From contig NC_056759.1 in NCBI RefSeq assembly GCF_018687715.1, positions 29,822,385-29,886,384 on the forward strand: a stretch of DNA of 64,000 bases, written 5' to 3'. The stretch comes from Carya illinoinensis (taxonomy: Eukaryota; Streptophyta; Magnoliopsida; Fagales; Juglandaceae). Under the pieces are notes generated by a model that saw only the letters and a list, made by a program, of their open reading frames with translations, did no database searches and was not told the DNA's origin. This document shows positions 1-10,873 of the stretch, piece by piece. Numbering within the stretch: the first letter of the stretch is position 1; each line of letters begins with the position of its first letter. Made by a program: the position numbers and the translations under genes.

Positions 1-990
1 CTTAATTTATGCGAGAAAATTAACTCAAACCCTTCATTGTTGTTTAATTTTCTTCCCTTATTTCTGCTACATACAGGACCTTTCAGTTTGGAAGACGATT
101 GGCAAGAGTGAAGTGAGGCAGGGGCTGTACCACATGCTGCAAGGGGAGGTCTCTCCCTCAGCCTAGATACCTTGAGCAAAATGAGTCCACTATCTTCATT
201 TTCTATTTTTGCTTCAGTCACCAGCAATGAACAAAACATTGATGTTTGGCACTATAGACTAGGAGATTCTTCTTACTCAGTTTCTAATATAGATGGTGAA
301 GTTCATTCTTCCAAAATTCCAAATAAAAAACTTTGCTCCATATGTCCTCTAGCGAAACTACACAAACTACCTTTTCCTCTAAGCATACACAAAACAGAAA
401 GTGTTTTGGACTGTTACATTGTGATATTTGGGGCCCTTGCAATGAGATTGGCAGTGATGGATCAAAATATTTCTTGACTATTGTAGATGACTTCAATAGA
501 TGTACCTAGACTTACATGTTAAAACTAAAATCTAATGCCACCACAACACTTCAGAGTTTCTGTGCTATGATAGAAACTCAGTTTGAGACCAAAGTAAAAA
601 TCATTCGAAGTGACAATGGGGGGAGTTTAACATGAAGGATTTTTATCTCAAAAAATGCATCATACATCAAAGGAGCTGTGTTGAGACACCTCAACAAAAT
701 ACTGTGGTGGAAAGAAAACGCCAACATATTTTAAACACAGCAGGGCATTGAAGTTTCAAAGTGGAATCCCCTTGAGATATTGGAATAATTGTATTTTGAC
801 TGCTGTGTATTTGATAAACAAGATACCTTCACCTATACTAAGCAACAAAAGTCCATATCAAATTCTCTTTAACAAAACCCCAAATTACACACACCTTAAA
901 GTTTTGGCAACTTGGCCTTTGCCACCACCATTGTCAATGGAAGGCATAAATTCGACCCTAGAGCAAAAATGTGTGTGTTCATAGGGTACC
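1..990 (+). pseudogene. Copia pre-integrase and integrase remnant
   Basis: Frames are broken but domain order is clear. Positions 70-170 encode the segment that joins protease to integrase, with a WKTIG motif. 172-477 encodes the HHCC zinc domain: HYRLG, then CSICPLAK about 40 residues later. 475-720 holds the integrase core in shifted frames: an IVDDF motif, a RSDNGG motif and a VETPQQN motif around 685. 740-985 continues with the [10 protein letters not shown] and PNYTHLKV segments. Internal stops (474, around 510, around 630) and at least two frameshifts rule out a functional integrase. The DDE residues can be recognised only across frames. Confidence 0.88.
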
Positions 991-1946
991 CTTTTGGAGT
1001 TAGAGGATACACTTTGCTAGAACTTGAAACCAAGAAAATATTCATCTCTAGAAATGTGATTTTCTATGAAAATGTTTTCCCTTACAAAGATGGGATCCTC
1101 ACAAAAACTCATGAGCAATTAGACCAAAGTAATATCAACTTCACTCAAATCCCTACCATTCTTACAAAATCTATCACAACTCCTCCAAATATTTTTCAAG
1201 AAGCAGAAGTAAATTCTCAAAATACCATATCTGAACAGGAAGTTTCTGACACCCCTCAAACCAAGTCAGAAACTAGCTTTCAAGACCTTCCCACTCATCA
1301 CCATCCATCAAATATAACACCAATTACTCACTTGCCTAGGAGGTCAACAAGGAATCGAAGAACACCTTCCCATTTGCAGGATTTCATATGTCAGCAGGTC
1401 TCTTCTCTTCACCCATCTCAAATGTTGAACAAACAGAAAGGCAAGAGTCCATTAGGTAATGCTTACCCTCTTAGTGATAGTATTTCATATGAAAAGCTTT
1501 CTAATTTACATAGAGCTTTTGTTGTTCCCATTACCTCTCAAACAGAACCTAAAACTTATCAAGAAGCAAAACGTTCACCTGAATGGTGCACAACTATGAA
1601 AGCTGAAATAAAAGCTTTTGAACTCAATGACTTGGGACTTGGTTAAATTACCACCTGATAAGGAAACAATTGGGTGTAAATGGGTATATAAAGTTAAGTA
1701 TAAAGCTGATGGGAGTGTGGAGAGATATAAGGCAAGGTTAGTAGCAAAGGGATATACACAACAAGAAGGACTAGACTACCATGAAACTTTCTCACCAATG
1801 GCTAAACTTGTCACTGTCAGAACACTTCTAGCTGTAGCAACAATAAAGAGATGGGGACTTTTCCAATTTAATGTAAACAATACATTTTTGCATGGTACAT
1901 GAAACTTCCTCCTGGGTATTGTAATGCAGATAGTAAGAAGGTGTGA
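912..1946 (+). pseudogene. Copia integrase C-terminus, linker and truncated RT
   Basis: The 912-1646 frame carries the integrase C-terminal motifs ([13 protein letters not shown] and ISRNVIFYENVFP), then a Ser/Thr/Pro-rich linker with the RRSTRNRRTPSHLQDF segment. A frameshift near 1630 leads into 1618-1902, the first about 90 residues of [36 protein letters not shown] and [11 protein letters not shown]. At 1896-1905, straight after FLHG, about 20 bases are missing, followed by KLPPGY. Similarity stops at about 1946, well before the YVDD catalytic motif, so no active RT can be made. Confidence 0.9.
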
Positions 1947-2711
1947 TAATTTAATATTTGATAAAGCTAATTTTTGTAAAAATCAATACGACCGAAAAAT
2001 TAAAGCTTTTTCTATGTCCATAGAAAATTTTGTGCATTGGTTTATATATGCCAGTTTCTTCTCCAACTCCTCGCTTCAATCCCTTCGCTCTATAAACTTT
2101 TATGCTTCCTTGTAATGAAATAATGACCCGTAAAAAAGTAACATAAATCATATTTTTTAGAAAAGTAAATCTTTAGAAAATTGAAAGTACTTATATTCAG
2201 TTTGGTTATTGAGAATTTTAAGTTTTATGATGAAATATTAAAATATTATTTATTATTATTATTTTAAAATTTAAAAAAATTGAGAAAAAAATTAAATTAT
2301 TTATTTTATTTTATATATAAATTTAAAAAGATTATAATAGTTAGATGAAAATTTAAAATTTAAAATATAAATTTTTAATGACTATTCAAATTTTAAATAA
2401 ATATATATATATATATGTATGTATATGTATACACACATACACACATGTGCATAATCCCTTTGGTCAACAAAAGAAGTTTGTATAGAAATTTTCAACTTCC
2501 TCACGATATATCATCTCATAGGAAGAAATTTGTACATATTGCAGGAAAAAGAGAGCAAGGGAGAAAACCGGGGCGGGTGGGCAGGCGGGGCTAGACACGT
2601 CCAACTTCTACAAGGCTACTGCGTATCTTACTAGATGGTGTAAAAGGTTGATCCAACCTGTTTGACGCTTTTCTCAAAAGAAAAAAAAAAAAAAAAAAAT
2701 CTTTCGCTTTT

Positions 2712-2753
<42 letters not shown>

Positions 2754-4430
2754 ACTTTACCAGTAAGAAATTCTGCTCTACAGTTTACACCCCTCTACTT
2801 CTGTCCGAGATTTGACGTAAGGATAATGCTAGGGGCCTGCATGTACCGCTGATTGTGGATTTGAATCTTTTATTATTTTATTTTATCATTTTCTTTAAAA
2901 TAATATTTTAATATCTTTTCTAATATTTTAAGATTCTTAATTATTAAAAAAAAAAATAAAATAATATACAACTTTATTGATAATTATTTTCTTAATCGAA
3001 TTATGCAACTTATCATTAATCTACACCATGTAACTTATATTTTTTTAATTTTTAATTTTAGTTTATTCATATGCTGAACTAATTAAGTTATACTATTCAT
3101 TATCTATACATTATATATTTATTATAGAATATATATATATATATGATGTATGATGCATACGTGTATGAGATGATAAATAAAATTATTCTTTTCTAAAATA
3201 GAATTTCTGACAAGCGAGAGTTTTTAATAAATGATTGCGGATACTAAAAAGAAAGAAATTTAAATAATAAAAGAAATGAATGGATGGTAGAAGGTATTAA
3301 GTGTGTCATTATCTATTTTACATCAACCTAATCGTCTATGAATGGAGTATATATAAATGCATCCAGCCAAAAAAATTACAAAAAAAGAGAGAGAGAGAAT
3401 TAAGTATAATTGTTTTACTCGTTTACTTTCACAAACATTTTCATTTTATTTGATGTCATTTAATAATTACAACTTTCTTAAATTTTTAAACAAAAAATAA
3501 ATAAATAATTCATCTTCTTCAAATTTTAAAATAAAAATAATATTAAATAAATATTTTCTAATAATATTTTATTCAACTTTTATCTTAACTCATATCCTCT
3601 TGTCTCATTTGTAAAAACAAATTTGTGAATGATTTAGCACATTTTATAGTCTAAATACCAATGATATGTTAAATTGTAAATCTATTTTTATTATAAAGTA
3701 GATCTAATGTATCAAATAAAATTATGTTAATTTATAAAATTATTTTTGTAAGATCTCTTTATGATTATAACACTTTTGTTTTATTTTATTATCTTGATAT
3801 ATTCTACCAGCAGCCCTACAACACTAAGTGCAATTCTATTCAACATTTGGCAATAGCTTTAGAATAATGATAGGTTTGCTACCATCTTACTATCATTTTA
3901 GTACTCTTTTTATTTATTTATTTATTTTTTTTACTTAATGGTTAAGGAAGTGACTATTAGTGAAGTTATATATATAATTTTAATTTTTTCTTTATGATTA
4001 AGGATGTTAAAAAAACATTTAAAGAAAATAATAAAAAAATTAAAAATTTCAAATACACTAAAACAGTAAAAGGGTGGTAAGATGGTAGTAAATCTATCAT
4101 CATCTATAGTTTTATAGTGCCTTAATTAATCTCATTATTGTTAAATTATAAGTTGCTTTTACCTTTTTACAGCACTAATATTGGAGATTTGCATGCTAGT
4201 AAGTTTGGGGATCATATATATGCTAGATTAATCGATTTAATTGGGTTCGTCCATTTGAATTTCAAGGCATGGATTAGTCCGATCTAGTTAAACTAATCAA
4301 TCCTAAAATATGCAGCGTGCAAGGTGATCAAGACTCGTTTAAGATTTCTATTATAGCTACCATGCATATTTTTATTTTTATTTCGAATCAAAACATTTGC
4401 ATTAATATAAAACCTTTAACGGAATTAATA
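1947..4430. other. AT-rich non-coding stretch with MITE-like and simple repeats
   Basis: I see no gene here. At about 2190-2400 and 3434-3620 there are AT-rich copies of a dispersed repeat that recurs at 6960, 12740-13335 and 25920. It contains runs like 'ataattacaacttt' and 'aatattttattcaa', in either orientation. Simple repeats include (ta)n/(gt)n at 2400-2450, two poly(A) tracts at about 2682-2699 and 2719-2746, and (at)n at 3130-3144. A short GC-rich island, unusual for its surroundings, lies at 2568-2600. Confidence 0.6.
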
Positions 4431-4439
4431 CCATACAAT

Positions 4440-4880
4440 TACAAATTTGAATCAGGCATGACCTGTGAATGAATAAAGTCTAGGTATTAATGCCACCACT
4501 GAATAGTGTCAATCCACAAAGTGAGCATACCCTGCAAGTTAATGAGTTGCTCCATTTCCTTATTGACCTACATGAGCTACTTCATACACTGAAAATCTTG
4601 CCAGGAGACTTTGAATTTTAGAAATTAGGTTCACTTGCCTTGAAAACTTTGGCTCGTGGGAACCAGTAGTCTTAATAACTAACAATGAATCCCCTTCCAA
4701 TAATAAGCTTGGAAAGCCAATATTAAAGATCATGTGAAGATCCCTTAAGGCAGCCAAAGCCTCTATATCATCTACTTCAAACAACCCAAATTCCTTCGAC
4801 TCAAAGCAAATATAACACCCCCTTTGTCATCTCTTAAAATAGCCCTAATATCCACAAATTCAAAAGATCAAAAATAAAGC
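4440..4880 (-). pseudogene. LINE RNase H (RVT_3) remnant
   Basis: The minus-strand frame 4784-4560 reads as the middle of the RNase H-like domain found at the C-terminus of plant L1-type LINE ORF2: an EALAALRDL helix, then the SLLLEGDSLLVIK strand with its acidic residue, ending EVAHVG. Downstream (about 4559-4450) the frame continues after a stop with an NGATH/LAGYAHFVD segment, the end of the domain. Upstream (4785-4860) it can be followed in shifted frame (RDDKGG motif). No RT or zinc-knuckle part is attached, so this is an isolated 3' fragment. Confidence 0.75.
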
Positions 4881-6530
4881 ACCATCAAAATTAAGCTAGA
4901 AAAATTTAGTTGTAAACACAAATGCGCACTAATATATGCACTAATCTAATGTGAGGTTAAAAAGTAGATTTTATTGAAAATAGTATTAATTTAAATTTTG
5001 AATATGAAGGAATCAGTATTAGTACGCAGATTAGTACTCGATTTTGTTTGTACGTAGCAAAGCTCAATTGAGCTTTACCATACTTGGAGTAGGAGACTTC
5101 CAAGGAATCATCACAAGCTCCTACCGTACCACCAACTGGGATTGTTTAATAGCAATGTAACTCTGACATTATATATGTAGTGTTCATTTCCAAACATAGA
5201 TCATATCTTCTTTTGTTTTGATAAAATCCACTTGGCATATCCAAATACATAGCACACTATTTTGAATTCAAGTTCCCATAAAATATTGACATTTTACATA
5301 TCCAAATACCATCTTAAACCCAACAAAACCAACATCTTCAAATTAGTTATTTGTGTGTTGATTTCATCTAAGGCTACAACTTAGATTAATATAAGCCATT
5401 ATTTCCACGAAAACCTCATTGTTGGTCAACAGGTTGCTGCAACAAACCAATTCTTTTTTCACGTGTGGTGGTTGTGTGCATTGCCAACTATTTCCCACCA
5501 TGGTATGCTGTGGGGAAAGAATTTGTGGGTAAAACCCATATATGTTGTAGTGATTATGCATATTTTGAGAAAATAGAATAGCAAACTAATCCAATTTTAT
5601 TTAAACCCAAAGTCTTAAAGCTATCCAAACACCCTCTATATAGGTCTTAAATTCTTCCCTAAAGAAATGTTAGTAAAATCCTCATTCATTTACATCGTAG
5701 ATCTCATTAATTTTAGTTGAAAATTAGGACTCATTTGAACTTTCATAAAAACAACATTTTCAAATTAAGCACCACCTGTTAAACTTATATCCTTTGTGAT
5801 ATATACTTAAATCTAAACTTCTATTAAAATGAAGTTTTGAAAAATGGTTTTATCTCTTCTATGGGGTTTCTAAAGAAGTTCTGCAATGTGAACACTCCCC
5901 CCAACTATTAGTGCATCCATTGCCTTACATGGAATTTTCCTATAACTGAATAACGAGAACTACTCAGCCAAAGAATTAACCTATTTGAACTAGATTAAAG
6001 AGAAGACAAAAAATTACCAATAAAATTTTCATGCTATTATAGAGAGAACAAACATACTCATAAAAATATTATAGATCTAACCTATAAAAATACTCCTCAA
6101 ACATTCAAACATTCTCATCAAAATAAACCCAAAATCAATAAGGAGAGAACAAAATAACAGAGAGGACAAAACCCATTCTCATTTCAGATGCACTCATTAG
6201 AGGAAGGCTAGGGTTTCGGCACTTAACAGTCCAACCCTCATATTCTCTAACTCAAAACTCAAAATCTATCACAAAACTCAAAACCCATAACAGAAGCATA
6301 CTATGAAATACCAAAATTTCCCTCACCTTAGAGCAGATCTACTCTAACAGTAGATCTAAGAGTAGTAGGGTTTCGACACTTGTTAGAAGAAGGCTAGGGA
6401 TTTTACTCTTAACATCCAACCCTCATCTTCCCTGACTCAAAACCCATCACAAAACTCAAACCTATGATAGCAATTTGGTTTGTTTTTTTTTTTTTAAATG
6501 AGTAGATCTAGAAAACCATGTTTATAAATG
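4881..6530. other. Non-coding AT-rich region
   Basis: No supportable gene; the few short ORFs have no recognisable motif and no codon structure. The only structure seen is an imperfect direct repeat at 6195-6285 and 6383-6460, listed separately. Confidence 0.5.
6195..6460. repeat. Imperfect direct duplication, period about 190 bp
   Basis: Two copies at about 6195-6285 and 6383-6460 share 'gaaggctaggg', 'tccaaccctcat' and 'tcacaaaactcaaa' in the same order, separated by about 100 bp of unrelated sequence. Confidence 0.6.
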
Positions 6531-6540
6531 CTCAAAGATC

Positions 6541-6660
6541 TCGCCCCCGGGAGGGGGGGGGGAGGGAGAGAGAGAGAGAGCAGAGAGTAGAGACTGAGAG
6601 AAGATAGCAAAGTAGAGCAGAGCAAAGAGCAGAGAGAAAGTGACTTCCAGGGGGTTGGTT
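6541..6660. repeat. Purine-rich low-complexity tract
   Basis: A G-run and (ga)n-rich segment, followed by imperfect repeats of 'agagcagaga'. The ORF read through its complement is only a low-complexity artefact. Confidence 0.85.
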
Positions 6661-6893
6661 GGGGGGCTAGGGCATCACAATTCACAATATATTTTGTTTT
6701 GATACTATTAAACCTAGGTATTGCATTTCAAACGAGTACCTAGATATTTCAAATTGTATCTGGGCTAGATAAGCCTAGATTTAAAGATGCGGGTTTCGGA
6801 CGGGGTTGCACCTGGGCATAAACTCGTAACAAGAACCTGGTTATCCGGGTTCCAGACTGAGGCGGGAAAAAGCCCAGCCTGGATGAATAATTC

Positions 6894-7450
6894 TAGCTGA
6901 AATGCATTCACATTAACTTCCTTGTTTAGATTCAGAAAGCATCTCAACTCATCCAATCATTATAACTTTTTGATATAATAAATAATTCAACTTTTTCAAA
7001 TCATAAAAAAAAAATTCTAACAATATTTTATTCAATTTTCAACTTTTAACTTTTATCTCATTTTAACTTACTATCCAAACCTCCTTAATTTTTAAACTAA
7101 TGTTGTGTTTCATTCTTAGAGTGAGTTCAACTCATCCCAAACTAATCATTGATGGAATTTAATACTTTTACACCTACCTATAAAAATGTTTGACTCATCT
7201 CAACCTATTTCATTATTTAAACACATACATCAACCTACTTATATTGAAAAATACATCTCAATGGAACCTATAAAATATTACTATTCACAAATTATTTGAG
7301 ATTAGCTCAGTATTCAAACGCAGCCTTAGTAGTCATGGTGCTAGAAATTCTGAAGTTAAAGAAGAGGAAAGATACATATTGCAAGCAAATTCATCTGAAT
7401 CTCGCTCATTCACAAACTAAATCTACGTATCCATTGTATAAGCCCTTCAG
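6894..7450. repeat. Direct repeat copy A, downstream of the UGT pseudogene
   Basis: This stretch is repeated in the same order and orientation at 14057-14560. Shared blocks include 'agctgaaatgcattcaca' (6894 and 14057), 'cttccttgtttagattcag', 'agagtgagttcaactcatc' (7121), 'gccttagtagtcatggt' (7324) and 'catctgaatctcgctca' (7393). Identity is high in blocks, with indels. It lies immediately past the 3' end of the UGT (stop at 7529), so it may be part of the UGT 3' flank that was duplicated, or a mobile repeat. Confidence 0.8.
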
Positions 7451-7528
7451 AACCTGAGAACCTGCAAATTATCAATATATATGCACACTGCACACATGCG
7501 AGAAGAATCAGATTTGGATGGTTGATGG

Positions 7529-8926
7529 TTAAGAGACATGCCTCTTGTTCTCAAGAAACTCTACAAATTTATCAACGTATCGGTGCTGGAGGTCCTTGTC
7601 CCCAAATATGGTGGCCATTTCCTTGGCTTTGTCCTTATAAATTTGTCCCTAGCCTCCGCATCCTTCATCACCAACTTAAGCGTCTGAGCCACCGAGTCCC
7701 TAGTAAATGTCCCATCTTGCTCATTTCTTGGTATTTCAATTCCTACTTGCATATCTTCCAAAGACCGAGCGATTAATCCTTGGTCCACAAAGAACGGCAA
7801 CATAATAAGTGCGAGTCCAAAATGGAGTGCCTCTGATACTGAGCTCCAACCACAGTGGGTCCGAAATCCCCCAACTGAATCATGAGCTAATATCCTTAAC
7901 TGAGGCACCTAACTCGTCCAAACAACACCACGATCTTTGGTTCGAACCTCGAACCCTTCTGGTTGTTCAACTGAGTCCTCAGCAACTGAGTCACTTTGTT
8001 TTCTTAGAACCCAAACGAAGGGCAATCCCGATTGCTCTATCCCAAGAGCCAACTCGATAAAGTCCTGTTGACTTGGTTGGACTTCGCTTCCAAATGTTAT
8101 GAAAACCACTGACCCTTTCTCTTGTCTGTCTAACCACTCAACAATAATATCCCAAGTGTCATCTCTCTCGTTTCCACTTTCTTGGGCTGAGGGCGGCAAT
8201 AAGCCCGTTGGAATTACAGGCATTTCATAAAGGTCACCAAGGAGCTTCAACCACTCAGCTTCGATCTCCATGCAGGTTTTAGTCGCCACGGCTTCAGCAG
8301 CCGAGGCTACTGTGATGAATCGAAACCAATCTGCAACACCTGAGGCATTTTCATCGAAGCCGTCAAGGATTTTCTTTGCCTCAAAGATCCGAAATGCTAT
8401 TTTTGATGGGAAAGGGACCCATTTGGAGGTGACGGCGAAATGCTCAGGCTCCGTCCGTGCATAACCTCTGCTAAAATTTAATGGCCCAAAGAAATATAAG
8501 GATGCTGCCCTGATAACACTAAAGAACACCCGTGGGATGCCTAGCTTAGCAGCAATTGGAGGTAACCAATGAGGTGCAAAGTCGTGAATAATCCAATCAG
8601 GAGTCGAACTTTCTAGGAAACGAGACAAAGGTTCTTGGAGACCATCATGAGCTCTCTTAAGGTAAGGAATTATGTGGTATGGTACGTCCATGGTGGCCTC
8701 TGCATTTTCTGGCAGGTTCTCTACATGGGGCAATGAAAGTTTAACTAAATTTATCGAAGGTGCTATATCTGGTGAGATCTTTGGGAGGCGTTCGATGTTT
8801 CTGGGAGTGGATATGAATGAAACATGATGACCGGGCTATGAGCTTGCCGAGCTCTAAGAATGGAACTATGTGACCGAAGGCTAGCCATGGGAACATGGCT
8901 ATGTGAAGCTTGTTAGTCTCAGCCAT
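7529..8926 (-). pseudogene. Broken family-1 UDP-glycosyltransferase (UGT91-like)
   Basis: Family-1 UGTs transfer a sugar from a UDP-sugar to small molecules in the cytosol. The start is set at the ATG at 8926 (MAETNKLH). It is followed by the GT-B N-terminal motif with the catalytic His (WLAFGHIVPFLELGKLIA). About residue 30 the frame breaks: near 8837 about five bases appear to be missing between 'gcccgg' and 'tcatcatg'. The second frame then runs from there to 7909 with the UGT91-type core (DWIIHDFAPHWLP, WLDRQEKGSVVFITFGSE, LPFVWVLRK). At 7909-7911 a TAG replaces the Trp that opens the PSPG donor-binding box. The rest of the box follows in frame (VPQL, HCGWSS, SEALHFG, FFVDQGLIA). A one-base loss near 7653 shifts the last about 40 residues; the original frame ends at TAA 7529-7531. 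Within the box the usual GGFLTHCGW has Arg instead of Leu. Total span fits a normal UGT of about 465 residues with no intron. The family is certain, the subfamily probable; the sugar and acceptor are unknown. Confidence 0.93.
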
Positions 8927-9246
8927 GGCGATCAATGGTACTGTTACACGGCGTATATGGAGGTAGAGAAATGATATTTGCAGTTGTGGTTATGCAAGTA
9001 GTGTGTAGTCGTTTTGAAAAAATGAATTAATATGGGACCCACATGAAAAAAAACTAACTTTTTAATCGTGGACCCTATTCTTTTTCAAAGCGATTGCACG
9101 GCGTTTGCAATTCCATGACTGTATGTAGTATTGCTCATGGGGGTAAGGGGACAAGGGAGGTGAACGGCTGAAGTGCATAAATGAGAGAACCCAGTTCGAA
9201 GTAGAAGCTGTCGGCTAGATGAGATGGAAACCTAAACTGAAGTGAT
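8927..9246. other. UGT 5' flank
   Basis: About 320 bp lie between the UGT start and the probable LTR of the upstream Gypsy element. No coding sequence and no unambiguous TATA box were identified. Any original UGT promoter beyond this has been displaced by the retrotransposon. Confidence 0.5.
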
Positions 9247-9555
9247 GTAAGCTGAAGTGGGCTTAAAGGGCCAGAGTGAAGTGGGCTGGGCTTACGGGCC
9301 ATTAGTAATAAAGTAAATAAAAGTAACTCGGTTAATTGAAGCCCCTTAGATAAGGGCAGTTTCATAATTTCCTTTATTTCCCTTGTTAGTATAAATTCTA
9401 CCTGTAACATCCAAGAGAGGGATATGAAATTTTCTATTGTAATGTTCTCTTGAACCTGGAGGCACTCCCCTCGAAGAGAGTTTATTTTCCTACATCAATA
9501 TAATATTCAGTTTCAATCCATTAATTTCCATTACAATTACTAGTTGGTTGTAACA
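9247..9555 (+). repeat. 5' LTR of the Gypsy fragment (left edge approximate)
   Basis: The right edge 'gttgtaaca' at 9555 is followed within four bases by a PBS-like site. Inside, 'tataaattct' near 9391 could be the TATA box, with the 'gtaacatccaagagag' region downstream as R/U5. If the start at 9247 is right, the LTR is about 310 bp, beginning TGTAA and ending TAACA. Confidence 0.5.
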
Positions 9556-9557
9556 AA

Positions 9558-9573
9558 GTGATATCCAGAGCCT
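9558..9573 (+). promoter_or_regulatory. Degenerate primer-binding site
   Basis: 'tgatatccagagcc' just after the LTR matches the plant initiator-Met tRNA type PBS (TGGTATCAGAGCC) with a substitution and one extra base. This marks the start of minus-strand priming in the original element. Confidence 0.6.
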
Positions 9574-9590
9574 CCGATTCTGCACAAGAA

Positions 9591-10838
9591 ATGGCTGAAG
9601 GTACTCGTTTAAAAGATCTACAGGAAGGTTTTTTTAGCATTCAGGAAGACCACCGAAGCTTATATTCAACAATCAGATTCATAGTTCACTACCATTGAAG
9701 TTGAAATGTTGGCAATGCGACGGCAGATAGATTCTATGATGCAGCAATTTTCAGGAGTTGTCACTGACTTGCACAATGTGAATAAGCTTTTATCAGCAGG
9801 TGTAACTCACAGTGGGGAAAACAGCAATTCACATCAAAGCACACCTAATATTGGTGAGATTTTTCTACGCATAATACGGTTGGATTTTCTTATTTTTACA
9901 AGAGAGAATCCCCTAGGTTGGCTCTTTAAGGTCAATCAATTTTTTCATTCCACAACACATTATCACAACACCGTTTGAGGCTAGTTTCCTTCCATGTGGA
10001 GGAAAAGACCCTTGTATGGTTTCAAGATTTGGATGAATCAGGAACTTTATCCAGCTGAGAGGTCTTTGTGAAGGCCTTATTGCTCAAATTTGGTCCTAGT
10101 AATTATGATGATCCTGTGGAACAACTCACTAGGTTGAGACAAGTAGGCACGGTGGAGGAGTATAAGTCTAACTTTGAGCAATTATCAAATAGGTGAAGAG
10201 GTGTTTCTGATCCCTTTAAATTGAGTTGTTTCCTTAGTGGTCTTAAGGATGAAATTTGCTTGATTGTGAGAATGTTTGAGCCTACTACTTTGATAGCTGC
10301 TTATGGTCTTGCTAAGATACAGGAAGAGAAAGTGTTACTTTATAAGAAATCCAACCCCAAAACCATGACCACTACCTACACCGACCCAGCCATCATTAAA
10401 TCTAAGCCTACCTACCATACACAACAACCATTAACTCAACTACATCCCAAATCTTCAAACACAACCTACCCCAACGCCATTCTCCCTATCCATAAGATTT
10501 CCCAAAACCAAATGAAAGAACGTAGAGAGAAGGGCTTTTGTTATCATTGTGATTCCAAATGGAATCCAGGCCATCACTGTCACAACCCCAAATTATACTT
10601 GATTGAGGAAGTAGAAGATGAGAACCCTCATATCGACCATGATACTGGCCAAGTATCAACCCAAGAGGAAGTAGTGGAAAGTCTGGATAAAGGGAAATGT
10701 CCTGAAATATCTTTACATGCCATTTTGGGGTCACGCAACCCCAAAACTATGCGTATCAGGGGTAAAATTGGGAACCAAGCAGTGACTATCTTAATAGACT
10801 CGGGTAGTACGCATAATTTCCTTGATCAAGAAGACTAG
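9591..10838 (+). pseudogene. Gypsy gag and protease remnant
   Basis: ATG at 9591 (MAEGTRLKD) begins gag, but the frame shifts before 9706. Further breaks occur at about 9978 and 10195. Recognisable parts are the capsid motif region around 9900 (RLDFLIF, GWLFKVNQFF), the LTRLRQVGTVEEYKS segment near 10130, and a Cys-His knuckle near 10540-10575 (CYHCDSKWNPGHHC). At about 10785-10830 there is an aspartic-protease active site, LIDSGSTHNFLD. Several stops and shifts show this cannot give one polyprotein. Confidence 0.88.
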
Positions 10839-10873
10839 CCAGAGTTCCCTTAACTGTCCAGGATGAGGCAAGG

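Larger units (their letters stand above)
1..1946 (+). mobile_element. Ty1-Copia retrotransposon, decayed internal fragment
   Basis: The window opens inside a Copia polyprotein. In order it shows the region after the protease, the GAG-pre-integrase HHCC domain, the integrase core, the integrase-RT linker and the start of reverse transcriptase. No LTR, PBS or PPT is present; the left end lies outside the window and the right end is an abrupt loss of coding similarity after a short Pro-Gly motif (LPPG) near 1946. Reading frame changes at about 480, 640, 740, 980 and 1646 show long decay. It is related to the better-preserved Copia at 39008-44091: both share the pre-integrase motif CPLAK, the RSDNG integrase motif and the GCKWV/KYKADG RT start, so they belong to the same broad lineage. 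Confidence 0.93.

Noticed and set aside
5364..5561. 65-codon minus-strand ORF
   Set aside because: No motif, no neighbours supporting a gene, in AT-rich non-coding DNA.
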